A stretch of DNA of 10,563 bases, from assembly GCA_902473545.1 (NCBI GenBank), contig CABRSG010000056.1:1-10563 (forward strand), in the 5' to 3' direction. Below the pieces are notes generated by a model that worked only from the letters and a program-made list of their open reading frames with translations, searched no databases and was not told the origin of the DNA. This document shows positions 1 to 6,277 of the stretch, one piece after another. A program made the position numbers and the translations under genes. Numbering within the stretch: the first letter of the stretch is position 1; each line of letters opens with the position of its first letter. Source of the stretch: an uncultured Lachnospiraceae bacterium (GTDB lineage Bacteria; Bacillota; Clostridia; Lachnospirales; Lachnospiraceae).

Positions 1-649
1 CCGCCATAAAGAGGATGCGGTCCGCCACCTCTTTTGCGAAGCCCATCTCGTGGGTGACGACAATCATCGTCATATGCTCGCGGGCAAGCTCTCCCATAAC
101 CTGCAGCACCTCGCCGACCATTTCCGGGTCGAGCGCCGAGGTCGGCTCATCAAACAGCAGCACCTCCGGCTTCATACAGAGTGCGCGCACGATCGCGACA
201 CGCTGCTTCTGTCCGCCGGAAAGCTGGCTCGGATACGCGGTTGCACGGTCGGCAAGCCCGACGCGCGCCAGAAGCTTCATCGCCTCGCTCTCCGCCTCTT
301 CTTTGCTGACGCCCTGCAGCTTCATCGGCGCGATCGTCATATTTTTCAGAACCGTCATGTGCGGGAACAGATTAAAGTGCTGGAACACCATTCCCATCTT
401 CTGACGGTGAAGATTGATGTTGACATTTTTGTCCATCAGATCGACGCCGTTAAAATAAATATGCCCACCCGTCGGATCCTCCAGACGGTTCAGACAGCGC
501 AGGAAGGTGCTTTTGCCGGAACCGGACGGTCCGACCACAAACACAACCTCCCCTTTCTTGATCTCGGTCGACACACCGTTTAACGCGTGTACGCCGACAA
601 ACTCTTTTTTCAGATTTTCCACCCGGATCAGGGATTCGTTACCGTTCAC
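1..649 (-). CDS. Polar amino-acid ABC transporter ATP-binding protein (GlnQ/HisP type), 3' end beyond window
   Basis: This is the cytoplasmic ATPase that powers the importer encoded just upstream by the permease and binding protein. I see 216 residues with no stop before the window edge; the family usually has about 240-250, so roughly 25-35 C-terminal residues are missing. Visible motifs are Walker A GPSGSGKST (residues 40-48), the Q-loop Gln90 in MVFQHFNLFP, the ABC signature LSGGQ (143-147), Walker B VLLFDEP (163-169), the D-loop SALD (171-174) and the H-loop His200. All catalytic residues are intact. The start is a GTG, giving MNGNESLIRVENL; an AGGAGG sits 11 nt upstream at 661-666. The start overlaps the end of the permease gene by 11 bp in another frame, so translation is probably coupled. 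The assignment to polar amino acids comes from the HFNLFPHMTVLKN segment and the neighbours; the exact substrate is unknown. Confidence 0.95.
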   Translation of the reverse strand, partial: MNGNESLIRVENLKKEFVGVHALNGVSTEIKKGEVVFVVGPSGSGKSTFLRCLNRLEDPTGGHIYFNGVDLMDKNVNINLHRQKMGMVFQHFNLFPHMTVLKNMTIAPMKLQGVSKEEAESEAMKLLARVGLADRATAYPSQLSGGQKQRVAIVRALCMKPEVLLFDEPTSALDPEMVGEVLQVMGELAREHMTMIVVTHEMGFAKEVADRILFMA

Positions 650-1331
650 TGTTGCGCAGCCTCCTCTCCAGAATACTCAGGAGCTTGCTGAACGCAAGCA
701 CCATCACCAGATAGATCAGCGCCACTGCGATCAGCGGCATGAACGCATCGTAGGTGCGGCTTCGGATAATATCTCCGCCCTTTGTCAGATCCTCCAGTGC
801 GATATAACCGGCAACGGAGGTCTCCTTTAAAAGAACGATAAATTCGTTTCCAAGCGCCGGAAGCACGTTTTTGAACGCCTGCGGCAGAACAATATAGATC
901 ATTGTCTGCACATAGTTGAAGCCGAGGCTTCTGCCCGCCTCAAACTGCCCGTTGTCAATGGACATGATGCCGCTTCGGATGATCTCCGCGACGTATGCCC
1001 CGGAATTCAGACCAAACGCCAGAATCGCCACAAAGGTCTTGTCAATCTTAACGGAACCAAAAATAACAAAGTAAATGATCAGAAGCTGAACAACCACCGG
1101 CGTTCCGCGAATGACTGTGAGATACAGCTTGCAGAGCGCATTCAGCACCCTCAGCTTTTTCGTCTTATCATATGTGGAACGCACCACCGCTACCAGAAAG
1201 CCGAGCGCGATACCGATCAGAACGGCAAAGACTGTCACCGTCAGGGTGGTCTTTAAGCCGTTCGTCAGATATTTCCAGCGATTATCTGCTATAAAATTTA
1301 AATAAAACCGGTCGTATAAATTCTGCAGCAT
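639..1331 (-). CDS. Polar amino-acid ABC transporter permease (HisM/GlnP family)
   Basis: This is the membrane subunit of the amino-acid importer, 230 residues, the normal length for a HisMQ/GlnP-type permease. The N-terminal part has the family pattern of a short amphipathic stretch (YLTNGLKTTL, 21-30) followed by a first membrane helix at about 30-51. Further hydrophobic segments lie near 72-92, 98-118, 140-160 and 196-216. The conserved RGTP (75-78) and the EAA loop that docks on the ATPase, EAGRSLG followed by LPQA (131-152), are present. The start ATG shares its A with the TAA stop of the binding-protein gene (TAATG), and the only SD-like sequence, a GAGG, lies about 13 nt upstream, so initiation probably depends on translational coupling. 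It is likely to work as a homodimer, since only one permease gene is present in the cluster seen here. Confidence 0.95.
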   Translation of the reverse strand: MLQNLYDRFYLNFIADNRWKYLTNGLKTTLTVTVFAVLIGIALGFLVAVVRSTYDKTKKLRVLNALCKLYLTVIRGTPVVVQLLIIYFVIFGSVKIDKTFVAILAFGLNSGAYVAEIIRSGIMSIDNGQFEAGRSLGFNYVQTMIYIVLPQAFKNVLPALGNEFIVLLKETSVAGYIALEDLTKGGDIIRSRTYDAFMPLIAVALIYLVMVLAFSKLLSILERRLRNSER

Positions 1332-2119
1332 TATTCTGTAACAGCCTCAGTCTCTGCTTCAGCCGCCTCCGAAGCTGCCTCTGCTGCCTCTTCTGCTGTT
1401 TCCTCCTTCTCGCCGTCGTTGATGTATTTGTCAACGACCTCCTGGAATGCACCGTTCTCCTTCAGTGTGTTGAGCGCAGTGTTTACCTTCTCCAGAAGCT
1501 CTTCATTATCCTTTGCGACAGCGATCGCGTATTCTTCATCGGTATATGCCTCGTCAATGATCTTGATGCCCTCGTTCTCAGCCACAAATACCTTTGCCGG
1601 CTCGCTGTCGATAACAACCGCGTCAACCTTGCCCTGCGTCAGCGCCTGCACTGCCTCAAAGCCCTTGTTGTAACGCTCTACGGTAACATCCTCCTCATCG
1701 CTTACATAAATGTCGCCGGTGGTGCCGAGCTGTACGCCGACCGTCTTTCCGCCAAGATCATCCGGGCTTGCGATCTCGCTGTCCTCTTTTACAATGATCA
1801 CCTGCGTAGCGGTTGCATAAGAATCTGTAAAGTTTACGGACAGCTTGCGGTCCTCCGTAACGGTAAGACCTGCCATACCGATATCCGCCTTGCCGGACTG
1901 AACGGCTGCCAGCACGGAATCAAACGCCATATCCTCGATCTCCAGTGTCATGCCAAGCTCCTCTGCGATCAAAGCCGCAACCTCGGCGTCGATGCCGACG
2001 ATTTTGGAGCGGGTCCCTTCCGGAAAGACCACCAGAACGCCGCCCTCCTCTGCCATAGCAGTAAAGCCAAAAGACATTGCCATAGCGCCTGCAAGTAAAG
2101 CTGCTGTTAATTTTTTCAT
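1331..2119 (-). CDS. Amino-acid ABC transporter substrate-binding protein (SBP_bac_3 family), with altered N-terminus and acidic tail
   Basis: This is the extracytoplasmic binding protein of the importer, 262 residues from the chosen start. I chose the second ATG (2119) because AGGAGG at 2129-2134 abuts an earlier in-frame ATG at 2128 but is 9 nt from this one. Residues 1-23 form a signal peptide ending AMA before Glu24; no lipobox cysteine is present. The type 3 solute-binding fold follows: KIVGIDAEVAALIAEELG (39-56), Phe66 in MAFDSVL, Arg91 in TVTEDRK (the position that binds the ligand carboxylate in HisJ/GlnH), GTTGD (132-136) and Asp171 in VVIDSEP (the amino-group binding position). The first strand, normally a TNAEFPPYEY-like segment carrying a ligand-stacking aromatic residue, is about ten residues shorter and reads FPEGTRS (32-38). 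Residues 237-262 form a tail with 11 Glu and 9 Ala. The family is certain; whether it binds ligand normally is open. Confidence 0.93.
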   Translation of the reverse strand: MKKLTAALLAGAMAMSFGFTAMAEEGGVLVVFPEGTRSKIVGIDAEVAALIAEELGMTLEIEDMAFDSVLAAVQSGKADIGMAGLTVTEDRKLSVNFTDSYATATQVIIVKEDSEIASPDDLGGKTVGVQLGTTGDIYVSDEEDVTVERYNKGFEAVQALTQGKVDAVVIDSEPAKVFVAENEGIKIIDEAYTDEEYAIAVAKDNEELLEKVNTALNTLKENGAFQEVVDKYINDGEKEETAEEAAEAASEAAEAETEAVTE

Positions 2120-2128
2120 AATACTCAT

Positions 2129-2134
2129 CCTCCT
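2129..2134 (-). promoter_or_regulatory. Ribosome binding site that decides the binding-protein start
   Basis: AGGAGG lies directly next to an in-frame ATG at 2126-2128, too close for that codon to be used, and 9 nt before the ATG at 2117-2119. The latter also begins with MKKLTAALLAG, a typical signal peptide start. The start is therefore placed at 2119. Confidence 0.8.
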
Positions 2135-2175
2135 GCATAATTTTGAATAAATATACTTAAATATTTATGATTACT

Positions 2176-2204
2176 AACCTACCACCAATCAAAATATTTG
2201 TCAA
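2176..2204 (-). promoter_or_regulatory. Candidate promoter of the amino-acid ABC transporter operon
   Basis: On the minus strand a perfect -35 box TTGACA (2199-2204) is followed after 17 nt by TAGGTT (2176-2181), a weak -10 with three of six consensus bases. The area downstream is very AT-rich and includes the palindrome TAAATATTTA (2158-2167). A short inverted pair, TGATT and AATCA separated by 14 nt, brackets the -10 and could be an operator. The expected leader would be about 50 nt, ending in the strong AGGAGG. The -35 is convincing; the -10 choice is not certain. Confidence 0.45.
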
Positions 2205-2221
2205 TCGTTTTTTGTGGCTTT

Positions 2222-2259
2222 CTCGCGCGCTTTGCACGCTCGATGGAGGGCTGCGCCCT
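2222..2259. repeat. Two short hairpins upstream of the ABC operon promoter
   Basis: Two inverted repeats stand side by side. One has arms around GCGCGC and GCACGC with loop TTT (about 2225-2239, one G-U pair), the other is AGGGC, loop TGC, GCCCT (2247-2259). Neither is followed by a clear T-run, so they are poor terminators. They lie between the peptidase terminator and the ABC promoter. They may be part of a small dispersed intergenic element, but this cannot be tested from a single copy. Confidence 0.4.
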
Positions 2260-2269
2260 ATAAATCGTC

Positions 2270-2317
2270 AAAAAAGCGCCGGGGAACTCAAGCTGCGCTT
2301 GCTTCCCGGTGCTTTTT
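2270..2317 (-). terminator. Rho-independent terminator of the M15 peptidase gene, possibly bidirectional
   Basis: Read on the minus strand, GCACCGGGAA pairs with TTCCCCGGCGC (one bulged C, one G-U pair) and encloses a second small hairpin CAAGC, loop GCA, GCTTG. The stem is followed directly by TTTTTT. It lies 21 bp after the peptidase stop codon. A run of five T also follows the stem on the plus strand, so termination in both directions is possible, but no plus-strand gene enters from the left. Confidence 0.85.
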
Positions 2318-2337
2318 CTCCGATTTGCACGGCTTTG

Positions 2338-3342
2338 CTAGGTGCCAAAGTATGAGAAGTGCATGTAATCCTTGCTGTTTCCCCAGTCGCCCTGGCTGAA
2401 TCCGTACTTCTTGAATATTTTCGCAACAACGCCGTTTTTCGGAATGGAATAGGGATCTTTGCCCGGCTTCCAGTATTTTCCGGCTGTGATAACCCCGGTC
2501 GCAATGTTGACCATGTAGTTTTCCGTCCAGTTAATGTCGATCGCAGTCCCGGTGTTGTGCTCGGAATGACCGCCTCTCCAGTCATACCCGCCCAGCTCAT
2601 GGATCGGGAATTTTTCAGAGTTGTTGTAGATTTCTTTAAAAATCTGCTGAACCGTCGCCGCAAGGTTTTTATGCACCATGATCGTCCATGTGCGGGTGTA
2701 CTTCGCCCCGCTCCTGCCGTTCTTGAAATCCCAGGTTTTCACAGTAATGGATTTCATATTTTTCTTAGCCTGGGACGCTGAGGTGTAATACCCGCCCGGA
2801 TAACGCATACTCAAATTTGCATTTCCAAATACCTTCTGATATTTCTGTTTTGTGGTCGGGTTCTGGAGAATGCCTGAAGCGGCGGCAGCGCCGCTCGTAC
2901 CGGAATTGTTTCCGGTGCCCGGTTTCTTTGTCGTCGTCTTCTTAATAAAGCCGTAAGCAATACCTGACAGCTTTCCGTAGGCAACGCCTGCTGAGTTTTT
3001 CTTATAGGCACGCACCACATAAGCATAAGCCTTGCCCTGCTTTCTGCCGCTGATCGTACAGCTCGTCTTTGACGCGCCGCTGATGGTCTTTACACGCTTA
3101 TACAGCTTGCTGCCGGCCGAGTAATCGCGGCAGAAGATCTGATAGCCGGTTGCACCGCTCACCTTTTTCCAGGTAATCTTATGACTGCTGGTGCCGGATG
3201 CCGTCACCTTCACATTTTTTACCTGCGCAGGCGCCGAAGGTTTTTTCGCCGCCTGTGCAAACGCCGCCAGCCCTGCCCAGAGCGTCAGCGCCGCAAACAA
3301 TACCATCATAACTCTGACTATGGATTTTTTCTTATGAACCAT
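2338..3342 (-). CDS. Secreted cell-wall peptidase with FN3 domain and C-terminal M15 (VanY-like) domain
   Basis: The product is probably an exported zinc peptidase acting on peptidoglycan stem peptides, as a D,D-carboxypeptidase or an L,D-endopeptidase; family M15 covers both. It has 334 residues. A signal peptide occupies about 1-32 (MVHKKK, hydrophobic core, AFAQA). A fibronectin type III-like domain follows at about 36-132 (ITWKKVSGATGYQIF, AYAYVVRAY). A Lys/Thr/Gly/Ser/Ala-rich linker runs over about 134-158, then the peptidase domain to the end. The zinc motif SEHNTGTAID supplies His262 and Asp269, and DYMH near the end supplies the likely third zinc ligand His328 with Asp325 as candidate catalytic acid. 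The open frame reaches back to 3462, but ATG 3342 has GGGAGGA 7 nt upstream and gives a clean signal peptide. It appears to be a single-gene transcription unit with its own promoter region and terminator. Confidence 0.85.
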   Translation of the reverse strand: MVHKKKSIVRVMMVLFAALTLWAGLAAFAQAAKKPSAPAQVKNVKVTASGTSSHKITWKKVSGATGYQIFCRDYSAGSKLYKRVKTISGASKTSCTISGRKQGKAYAYVVRAYKKNSAGVAYGKLSGIAYGFIKKTTTKKPGTGNNSGTSGAAAASGILQNPTTKQKYQKVFGNANLSMRYPGGYYTSASQAKKNMKSITVKTWDFKNGRSGAKYTRTWTIMVHKNLAATVQQIFKEIYNNSEKFPIHELGGYDWRGGHSEHNTGTAIDINWTENYMVNIATGVITAGKYWKPGKDPYSIPKNGVVAKIFKKYGFSQGDWGNSKDYMHFSYFGT

Positions 3343-3451
3343 ATCTGTGTCCTCCCAATTTGCAGCTTTCTCAGTCAAATCCCCACAGCAGGCCACGGAC
3401 ATACCCCGGCCTGTTCTTTCCGCCCCGGGAGGCGGATATTGGACTCTCCCG
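3343..3451 (-). promoter_or_regulatory. Structured 5' leader of the M15 peptidase gene
   Basis: About 108 nt lie between the candidate transcription start and the peptidase ATG. Read on the minus strand, TCCGCC and GGCGGA form a 6-bp hairpin (3419-3436) whose loop contains CCCGG. That loop is also complementary to CGGGAG at the very start of the leader (3446-3451), which would give a competing stem or a pseudoknot. A second hairpin, CAGGCC with GGCCTG, follows further downstream. The ribosome site GGGAGGA is at 3350-3356. I do not recognise a known riboswitch consensus. The structure may be functional or chance in GC-rich sequence. Confidence 0.35.
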
Positions 3452-3457
3452 AAAGAT

Positions 3458-3486
3458 ATCATAACATACTTTTTAACAAATAGGAA
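3458..3486 (-). promoter_or_regulatory. Candidate promoter of the M15 peptidase gene
   Basis: On the minus strand TATGAT (3458-3463) is a good -10 box. With a 17-nt spacer the -35 would be TTCCTA (3481-3486), only three of six consensus bases. The region is AT-rich and directly upstream of the leader. An alternative -10, TATGTT, overlaps it. Confidence 0.35.
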
Positions 3487-3520
3487 GTATTTATTTCAAA
3501 AATGTTACATTTTTATTTCA

Positions 3521-3549
3521 TTGCTATCCATGCTTTTTTCTGCTATACT
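3521..3549 (+). promoter_or_regulatory. Promoter of the flippase gene
   Basis: TTGCTA (3521-3526) and TATACT (3544-3549) are spaced by 17 nt, and the -10 is preceded by TGC, giving an extended -10. This is the best promoter match in the window. It would produce a leader of about 70 nt before the ATG at 3627 and is back to back with the peptidase promoter about 35 bp away. Confidence 0.6.
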
Positions 3550-3626
3550 CTTACCATCAGGCCCGGTATCCATGACGGTAGCCGCGGCAAATACTTTGGA
3601 TACGTCCGTCCAGGACAGAAAGAGAA

Positions 3627-5087
3627 ATGTACGGCATGAATGCACAAAAACCATCCGCATCCCACAAAGAACAAAGCACCTTAAACCGGCTTGCCTTAAA
3701 GGCCGGCTTATTCTATATTTTTGCACAGCTTCTCGTGCGCGGAATCACCTTTCTGACAACACCTGTCCTCACACGGCTTTTGTCGAAAGCACAATACAGC
3801 GACGTCCGGCTATATGAATCGTGGCTGCTCATCATCGGTCCGATTTTTTCACTGAACCTGTACCGCAGCGTGGAGCGCGCGAAATATGACACGGGAGAAA
3901 ACTACAATGAATTTGTATCGTGTACGTCCATGCTCTCCTATCTCTCCATCGGAGTCTGCTTTCTGGTCTGTCTTTTTTTTAAGGAACCGGTGAAGATTTT
4001 CTGCGACATGAATGATCTGATGTTTTACACAGCGTTTCTCTATACCTTCGCCCACACAGCGATCATGTTTATGCAGCGCCGCGAAAAGCAGCTGATGCGT
4101 TATAAGGTAAGCACCGCCGTGACGGCGGTGACTGTCATTCCCGCCACGCTTTTGTCCATCCTGCTGATCTGGATCGGAAGAAAAACGGGGCACACCGGCG
4201 CACTCGTGTCCCTGCGCGTAATCGGCTACTATGTGCCGTTTGTCATCGCCGGAATCATTATCGCCGCCGTACTGCTGTTACAGGGAAAAAAAGCGTATTC
4301 CCGCGCACACTGGAAGTATGCGCTGCTGTTTTCCCTGCCGCTGATCCCCGAGGCGATCTCTATCCAGATCATGAATCAGTCGGACCGCATCATGGTGCGT
4401 CATCTGATCGGCAAGGAGGAGGCTGCGCTCAGCACAACCGTTTCTTATATCATATGGATTCTGGAAGATTCTGTCTGGAATGCCTGGCTGCCCTGGCTTT
4501 ACGAAAAGATTTCCCGAAAGGAAACAAAGGATGTGGAAAGGCCGTGGACCATTCTCATGCACGGCTTTGGAATGCTTTCCTGGTTTCTGGTGCTGCTCGC
4601 ACCGGAGATCGTTGCGATCCTCGGAAGCAGCGAGTACCGCGACTGCATCTATCTGACGGCGCCCATGCTGACCGGCACACTGTTCCGTTTCTACAGCTAC
4701 AGCTATACCGCTGTAGAAAACTATCATAAAAAAACCGGCTATGTGGCGGCCGCCACCGTCGGCACTATGCTGCTCAACGTGATTTTAAATTATGTCTGCA
4801 TCAAAAGCTTCGGCTATCGCGCCGCCGCTTACACGACGGCGTTCAGCTACTTCGTACTGCTGCTCATACAGAGCTTAATGGAATATCGTCTGACCGGCGC
4901 GCTCATTATTCCTATCAAAAAGACCGTCGCCGTCTCACTCGCTTACTTCGCACTCTGCTGCGGAAGTATGCTGCTCTTTGTCTGCCCTTCACCTATCCGC
5001 TATGGTGTGCTGGCGGCAGGCGTACTGCTGGCAGCAAAGTTCCTGCTGCCGCAGTGTTTTGGTATTCTGAAATTATTGAAGAAATAG
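3627..5087 (+). CDS. Wzx-like polysaccharide flippase (MATE/MVF-type membrane protein)
   Basis: The product is likely an integral membrane transporter that turns lipid-linked oligosaccharide units to the outer face of the membrane. It has 486 residues, the usual size for Wzx/PST proteins, with 12-14 hydrophobic segments spread over the whole chain. The N-terminal segment LKAGLFYIFAQLLVRGITFLT followed by TPVLTRLLSKAQYSDV (45-60) is the family's characteristic opening, and NQSDRIMVRHLIG (250-262) is the typical mid-protein motif with charged residues inside the membrane. The C-terminal half is less conserved. The ribosome site is weak (AGGA, 11 nt before the ATG); an ATG three codons on is an alternative. 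It is the only plus-strand gene and meets the ATP-grasp gene tail to tail with an 8-bp gap. The substrate is not known; the neighbouring glycosylation genes suggest a surface glycan precursor. Confidence 0.88.
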   Translation: MYGMNAQKPSASHKEQSTLNRLALKAGLFYIFAQLLVRGITFLTTPVLTRLLSKAQYSDVRLYESWLLIIGPIFSLNLYRSVERAKYDTGENYNEFVSCTSMLSYLSIGVCFLVCLFFKEPVKIFCDMNDLMFYTAFLYTFAHTAIMFMQRREKQLMRYKVSTAVTAVTVIPATLLSILLIWIGRKTGHTGALVSLRVIGYYVPFVIAGIIIAAVLLLQGKKAYSRAHWKYALLFSLPLIPEAISIQIMNQSDRIMVRHLIGKEEAALSTTVSYIIWILEDSVWNAWLPWLYEKISRKETKDVERPWTILMHGFGMLSWFLVLLAPEIVAILGSSEYRDCIYLTAPMLTGTLFRFYSYSYTAVENYHKKTGYVAAATVGTMLLNVILNYVCIKSFGYRAAAYTTAFSYFVLLLIQSLMEYRLTGALIIPIKKTVAVSLAYFALCCGSMLLFVCPSPIRYGVLAAGVLLAAKFLLPQCFGILKLLKK

Positions 5088-5095
5088 CAACAAAT

Positions 5096-6277
5096 TTATT
5101 CTACCGCGATCTCGATCTTCCCCATCGCCTCATGCAGCAGCTCCACCGCTTTTTCCAGCGTCTCTCCTTTGGTGACGACATGGCCGATCCGATGCGGCCC
5201 GATGCGGAATTTTTCTACCTTCTCGCCCACCTCATGATCAAACAAAATCTCGTAAATATCCGGGTTTTCTTCGTTGCGGTTGACGATGGAACGGATCACT
5301 CCGTTCTTATCGCTCATCAGCAGATGGCTGGCGTTCGGCACCTGTGCATCGCCCGTAAAATCCAGATCCTGCTCTCCGAGCGCCGCCCGGAGAATTTTTT
5401 CATAATAATCAAAGCCATAGTAGATGGAAACTGATTCCGCCAGGCAGGTCGCGCCGGAGCGTCCGCCGATCTCCAGCACATACGTCTTGTTGTCCTTCAG
5501 AATAAAATCCGCGTTGATCGCACAGTTGTCCAGCTCCATCGCCTCAATCGCCATCCGGAGCTGCTCCTTGGCGTCCTCAATGACCGCCTCGTCCAGCTCG
5601 TAAGGCACAAAATGTCCGATCGGTACGCCGGTGTCCCCATGGAACACGTAATCGCCGTGCGGCATGATAAACTGCACCTTTCCCTGGTAAACAAACGCCT
5701 GCGCGCCAAACTCCTCTCCCTCGATAAACTCCTCGACAATAAAATAGTCCTTCTTCGTATATTTCTTCGCCAGCGCGATCGCCTCGGCAAATTCCTCGCG
5801 GCGGTTCACCCGCGTGATGCCGCGGCTTCCGGAGGAATCAACTGCCTTAAAGATCAGCGGCAGAGAAAGCTCGTCTATCTTCTCATAGACGTCCGGCGCG
5901 TCAAAGGCGATCTTACGGTACTTCGCCGTCCGCACGCCGTGCTTCTCATAAACCTCTTTCATAAGAAGCTTGTTCGTCGCAATGGTCGCTCCGCGGCAGG
6001 AAAGCCCGCAAAGTCCCAGGGCATCACAGACCTTTCCGATCGTGATAACGGCAACGTCCGTTCCCGCCGTCACAATCCCGTCAATCTTTTCTTCCTTCGC
6101 GATCTCCAGGATCTTCTCCCAGTCCGTCGTATTTTCATAATACACCTTATCTGCATATGCAAAGCCCGGATAATTTCCAGGTATACTAACCGCGATGGAA
6201 TAAATCCCCAGACGCTTCGCCGTCTGGATCAGCGGCACCTGATATATCCCCGCGCCCAGAATCATAATTTTCTTCAT
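5096..6277 (-). CDS. ATP-grasp ligase (carbamoyl-phosphate-synthase-like), substrate unknown
   Basis: ATP-grasp enzymes join a carboxylate to an amine or similar nucleophile through an acyl phosphate. From the chosen start the protein has 393 residues. The N-terminal pre-ATP-grasp domain begins MKKIMILGAGIYQVP and contains VTAGTDVAVITIG (69-81). The ATP-binding part shows Lys144 and the glycine-rich loop SSGSRG (148-153), hinge acids VEEFIEGEEF (181-190), Asp257 in NADFIL and Glu269 in LEIGGRSGATC, where the usual EINPR is EIGGR. A C-terminal domain follows from about 310. ATG 6277 is chosen because GAGG lies 8 nt upstream; the open frame extends to 6325, but that stretch lies inside the glycosyltransferase gene. 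The gene is last in a run with ppk1, the YfhO-family gene and the GT2 gene, suggesting modification of a glycan or lipid precursor. PurK- or biotin-carboxylase-type roles are unlikely in this context. Confidence 0.88.
   Translation of the reverse strand: MKKIMILGAGIYQVPLIQTAKRLGIYSIAVSIPGNYPGFAYADKVYYENTTDWEKILEIAKEEKIDGIVTAGTDVAVITIGKVCDALGLCGLSCRGATIATNKLLMKEVYEKHGVRTAKYRKIAFDAPDVYEKIDELSLPLIFKAVDSSGSRGITRVNRREEFAEAIALAKKYTKKDYFIVEEFIEGEEFGAQAFVYQGKVQFIMPHGDYVFHGDTGVPIGHFVPYELDEAVIEDAKEQLRMAIEAMELDNCAINADFILKDNKTYVLEIGGRSGATCLAESVSIYYGFDYYEKILRAALGEQDLDFTGDAQVPNASHLLMSDKNGVIRSIVNRNEENPDIYEILFDHEVGEKVEKFRIGPHRIGHVVTKGETLEKAVELLHEAMGKIEIAVE

Noticed and set aside
2006..2026. FPEGTRS motif suggesting a PlsC acyltransferase
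   Set aside because: The rest of the protein is a clear amino-acid binding protein with a signal peptide, and the HX4D acyltransferase motif is absent; the motif is noted only as a curiosity.
2167..2399. Short plus-strand frames in the peptidase/ABC intergenic region
   Set aside because: They run through the terminator and hairpins, lack ribosome sites and have no recognisable protein features.
3343..3451. Known riboswitch (c-di-GMP, c-di-AMP, glycine) in the peptidase leader
   Set aside because: A GGGAGAG string resembles a piece of the glycine riboswitch, but the remaining conserved blocks of these classes are absent.
3343..3462. N-terminal extension of the M15 peptidase by 40 residues
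   Set aside because: The open frame continues upstream, but the ATG at 3342 has a good ribosome site and starts a normal signal peptide, and the extension would place it inside the protein.
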